From Prorocentrum cordatum (Eukaryota > Sar > Dinophyceae > Prorocentrales > Prorocentraceae): a stretch of 64,000 nt of DNA. The translations under genes were made by a program, and so were the position numbers. Positions 61,370-64,000 of this stretch are shown here, in pieces. The notes beneath the pieces were generated by a model, which worked only from the letters and a program-made list of their open reading frames with translations, made no database searches and was not told the origin of the DNA. Position 1 is the stretch's first letter. Each line of letters begins with the position of its first letter. Location of the stretch: contig CAUYUJ010009546.1 of the NCBI GenBank assembly GCA_963575745.1, forward strand, positions 1-64,000, given 5' to 3'.

Positions 61370-61560
61370 TGACGAGCGAACCACACACACCCATACCCAT
61401 AGGGGGAATCGGAGGGAGGACGACTGGCTATGGGTATGGGTACGGGTTGTCGGACCGCGAGGGAGGCTCCCGTTCGAGTGGGGACCCCCATCCGACAGCA
61501 CGCACCCATAGCCCCCTCCATCCCTCCTATGGGTGTGGGTGTGGGTGTGTGCTGTTCGTT
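61370..61560. repeat. Inverted CCCATACCCATAGG / TATGGGTATGGG words
   Basis: CACACACCCATACCCATAGG (61384) faces CTATGGGTATGGGTACGGG (61428). CACGCACCCATAGCCCC (61500) faces CCTATGGGTGTGGGTGTGGG (61527). A pair of local inverted repeats. Confidence 0.65.
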
Positions 61561-61777
61561 CTTCATGTTTCGGGGCGCCTTTCCTCCTGGACCCGTCTTC
61601 CTTCGTGCTGAGCCCTCGAAGCCCGCTCAGAGTCGACATCTGGGAACCCTCTCGGGGTCCATACTGCGCAGCTTCTCCTGCCACGCCTAGCCGTGGCGAC
61701 GAGAGCACCCCAGGACCCCCCACCCCCACCTCCAGAAGAAGGCCTGAAGAAGACCCCGCCCCCCCACGAGCCACACT

Positions 61778-62025
61778 CCTCCAGAGGAAGACCTGAGCGT
61801 TGATCCTCTCCCCTGAGATCCGGCGTTGCCAAACATCGCCCCATCACGGAAAATTATGACTGGCGCCCTAGACTTCATCATTCTGCTCTTGTCGTGGTCC
61901 ACTCCTCAGAAGAAGACCTGAACTGTGACCCTCTCCCATGAGATCCGACGTTGCGAAACATCGCATCATCACGAATAACTTTGATTGGCGCCCCCTAGAC
62001 TTACTTCATCATCCTGCTGCTGTCG
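61778..62025 (+). repeat. ~124-bp tandem, 2 units
   Basis: CAGA.GAAGACCTGA, GACCCTCTCCC.TGAGATCC, CATCACG.A.AA, TGGCGCCC.TAGACTT and CTGTCGTGGTCC recur at 61780 and 61904. Same family as 48730-48815. Confidence 0.8.
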
Positions 62026-62149
62026 TGGTCCCGGGGCCGGAAACTGGGCGAACGCTCCAAGTGTGAGAACATTTGCAACGCCCAGATCTCAGGGTCGAAC
62101 CTCGAGCCGAGTCGAGCTCTGTCCCCCAGATCCGATTCGATGTCGATTC

Positions 62150-62300
62150 CGGCCTGCGCGATCCGATTTGAATTCAACATTTCCACAATACGATGCAGCC
62201 TGATGCTTGCATGGCGCGGTTGTGCATCCTGGCGCAGCTGATGAGGTCCGATTTCGATTCCGCGCCGGTGCAGACGGATCCGATCCGTTTTCGGCAATCG
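62150..62300 (+). repeat. GATTCGAT-rich dispersed repeat, copy 2
   Basis: GATGCAGCCTGATGCTTGC, GGCGCGGTTGTGCATCCTGG match 27228-27275. GATCCGATCCG words around. Confidence 0.55.
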
Positions 62301-62415
62301 AGGTGCCCACTCTCTCTCCTCCTCGTTTTTCCGCCTCTTCTTTCCTCCTCGCTGTCCCTCTCGCTGTGCCCCTGTATTTTGAAGATTCCCCCAACAGTGC
62401 TTGCATTCAGGGGTT

Positions 62416-62759
62416 CTATGATGATGATGATAATGATGATGATGCTGATGTTGGTGATGATGCTAATGATCATGATTATGATGATGACGATGCTGCTGAT
62501 GATGATGTTGCTGATGCTGATGCTGATGATGCTGAGTCTGATGATGCTGATGGGGATGACGATGACGATGAAGATAAGCAGTCTGATCATGATCGTGATC
62601 GTGATGCTGATGGTGATGATGATGATGATGATGCTGATGCTGATGATGCTGAGTAAGATGCTGATGACGATGATGGCGATTCTGATAATCATAATGATCA
62701 TGATCATGATCGTAAACGTGAAGCTGATGGTGATGATGGTGATGGTGATGATGATTCTT

Positions 62760-62790
<31 letters not shown>

Positions 62791-62930
62791 GGAGGAGGAG
62801 GAGGAGGATGAGGACGATGATGATAATGATGAGGTTGATGCTGATGAGGATGATGAACATGATGATGATGCTGCTGATGATGAAGCTGATGATGCTGATG
62901 ATGTTGATGATGACGATGATGCGGTGCTGG
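62416..62930 (+). repeat. GAT/GCT imperfect trinucleotide array
   Basis: ~510 bp of GATGAT with GCTGAT and GATCATGAT interruptions, similar in size and texture to 2200-2720. Frames are artefacts. Confidence 0.9.
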
Positions 62931-63049
62931 TCTGGCAAAATCGGCGCCGCCCGTCGCCGCGCGTCGCCGCCGTCGACGCTGGGCCCCAGAGCTGGTCTGC
63001 CAGCTCGTTGCCGCCCGTCGCCGCCCGTCACCCTTGGGCATCGCCTTGC

Positions 63050-63250
63050 ATCCCCATTACATTGCAGTGAATGGCATGTCTGTGCAGTGCTTCGAATTGC
63101 GTAGATTTGCATTGTATTTGCTTGGCATAGGTTTGCGTTGCGTCGGACTTCTTCGTATTGTTTTTCATTGCTGTGCGTTGCTTCGCATCGTATTGCATTG
63201 TAATTCCATTATTTTTCACAGCTTTGCATTGCTTCCCATAGCCTCGTACC
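63050..63250 (+). repeat. TTGCATTGC degenerate repeat
   Basis: GCATTGTATTTGC, TTGCGTTGCGTCGG, ATTGCTGTGCGTTGC and TCGTATTGCATTG: ~10-bp words over 200 bp. Confidence 0.65.
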
Positions 63251-63479
63251 ACATAGACTGCACTACATGAATTGCACCACTCAGAAGGGACCACATTAAT
63301 TTTACCCCCTGGGTCGCACCGCACAGGTTGCGTCAAATCACTGTTTGGGGGCCACTCTGGTCAGCAAATCGTATGCAGCATGCTAGTTGTGAACGCTTGG
63401 TTAGAGGACTGGTACCATAGCGTGCATACGACCTCCAGCCGTCACCGCGAGTCCGGGGTGCTCTACGCCGCCAGGCCGC

Positions 63480-64000
63480 TTTGAAGGAGCTTGTTCTTTC
63501 GCGTCTTCATCGGGCGGGGCTAGGACGAGGATACATCCATTCCAGAGCGTTCCAGAACGTTCTCAGCGCGGCCTGGAAAGCTTTGAGAAGGCCGCGGCGC
63601 CCGATGCATCCTCCAGAGCCGCTGGATCTCAGAGGTTTCCGATGTAGCCTCGTCCGAAGGAATCCTCGTCCCCTCCTATTTCTTAGAAGCAGTGTCGACT
63701 CGATCCGGCTTGCCGATCCGATGCTGACCGAGACTGCCCCACGCGCTCGGGGCCCTGGCGGGCTGGCTCAACGAGGGCGCTTGCCCAATGGCGGCGGGTT
63801 CGGAGTCGGCCGAGCGCAGAAGGGGACAAGGGGGAGTGGGGCAGGCTTCTTAGAAGCACCCCTGCTTTGTAAAGGGCGCGGGCCTTGTCTGTAGATGCAG
63901 GGCCTGCGCCTTCTAAGGAGCGGCCGCCTTCCAAGAAGCCTTCCCCCCTTCCCCTGACCCCCCTTCCTGCGCGCCGCCAAACAGAAGCGGCTTCGACTAG
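63480..64000. repeat. Dispersed-repeat remnant; no gene seen
   Basis: 63592-63660 matches the 53185-53262 repeat (GCGGCGCCCGATGCATCCTC, AGAGCCGCTGGATCTCAG). The rest has GC-rich open frames on both strands without family. Confidence 0.45.

Overview
This window looks like nuclear DNA of a dinoflagellate (low-confidence guess: a Prorocentrum-like species). It is GC-rich and has no operons or bacterial-style gene packing. The only clearly recognisable proteins are retroelement polyproteins and one helicase fragment. Their reverse transcriptase, endonuclease, RNase H-like and PIF1/RecD-type sequences resemble families that are abundant in dinoflagellate genomes. The genus guess is inference only. 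No rRNA, tRNA, CRISPR array or spliced-leader gene was recognised. Most long open frames are by-products of trinucleotide or minisatellite arrays and are not annotated as genes.

Layout. 0-5 kb: purine-rich low-complexity DNA, an 88-bp tandem array, a short C-terminal exon (minus) and the first of six three-way-junction palindromic elements. 5.2-6.9 kb: the C-terminal part of a PIF1/RecD-like helicase (minus), running into a 160-bp satellite. 7.5-13.5 kb: arrays and scattered copies of one hairpin motif (core GTCTC-RRGC-GAGAC), interleaved with a three-copy module and a 21-bp minisatellite. 15.9-21.6 kb: a degenerate minus-strand EN-RT LINE (LINE-A). It is interrupted twice: by a 687-bp TIR element at a TA, and by a 5'-truncated plus-strand LINE with an RNase H-like end (LINE-B), flanked by a 13-bp target-site duplication. 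22.9-24.2 kb: a Ty1/copia remnant (plus). 26-34.5 kb: composite GAT/12-bp arrays, a foldback element, a small TIR element with four internal palindromes, and a large degenerate CTTGGGCC-type array with higher-order structure. 35-45 kb: foldback copy B, an 83-bp array, trinucleotide arrays, a two-copy segmental duplication and AAC arrays. 46-54 kb: a cluster of ~147-bp TIR elements and three more three-way-junction elements. 55-64 kb: a 145-bp tandem array, long CCT arrays, a 36-bp palindromic minisatellite built on TTTAGGG/CCCTAAA, AT-rich DNA, one candidate exon and a GAT array.

How it works together. There is no metabolic or defence gene system here. The biology visible is that of mobile and structured repeats: nested retrotransposons, several non-autonomous inverted-repeat families, and satellite arrays that share a hairpin motif. 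The strongest candidate for something undescribed is the three-way-junction family. Its outer arms differ between copies yet stay complementary, and it encloses two conserved GC hairpins. All calls come from reading the sequence by eye; no alignment, folding or database search was run.
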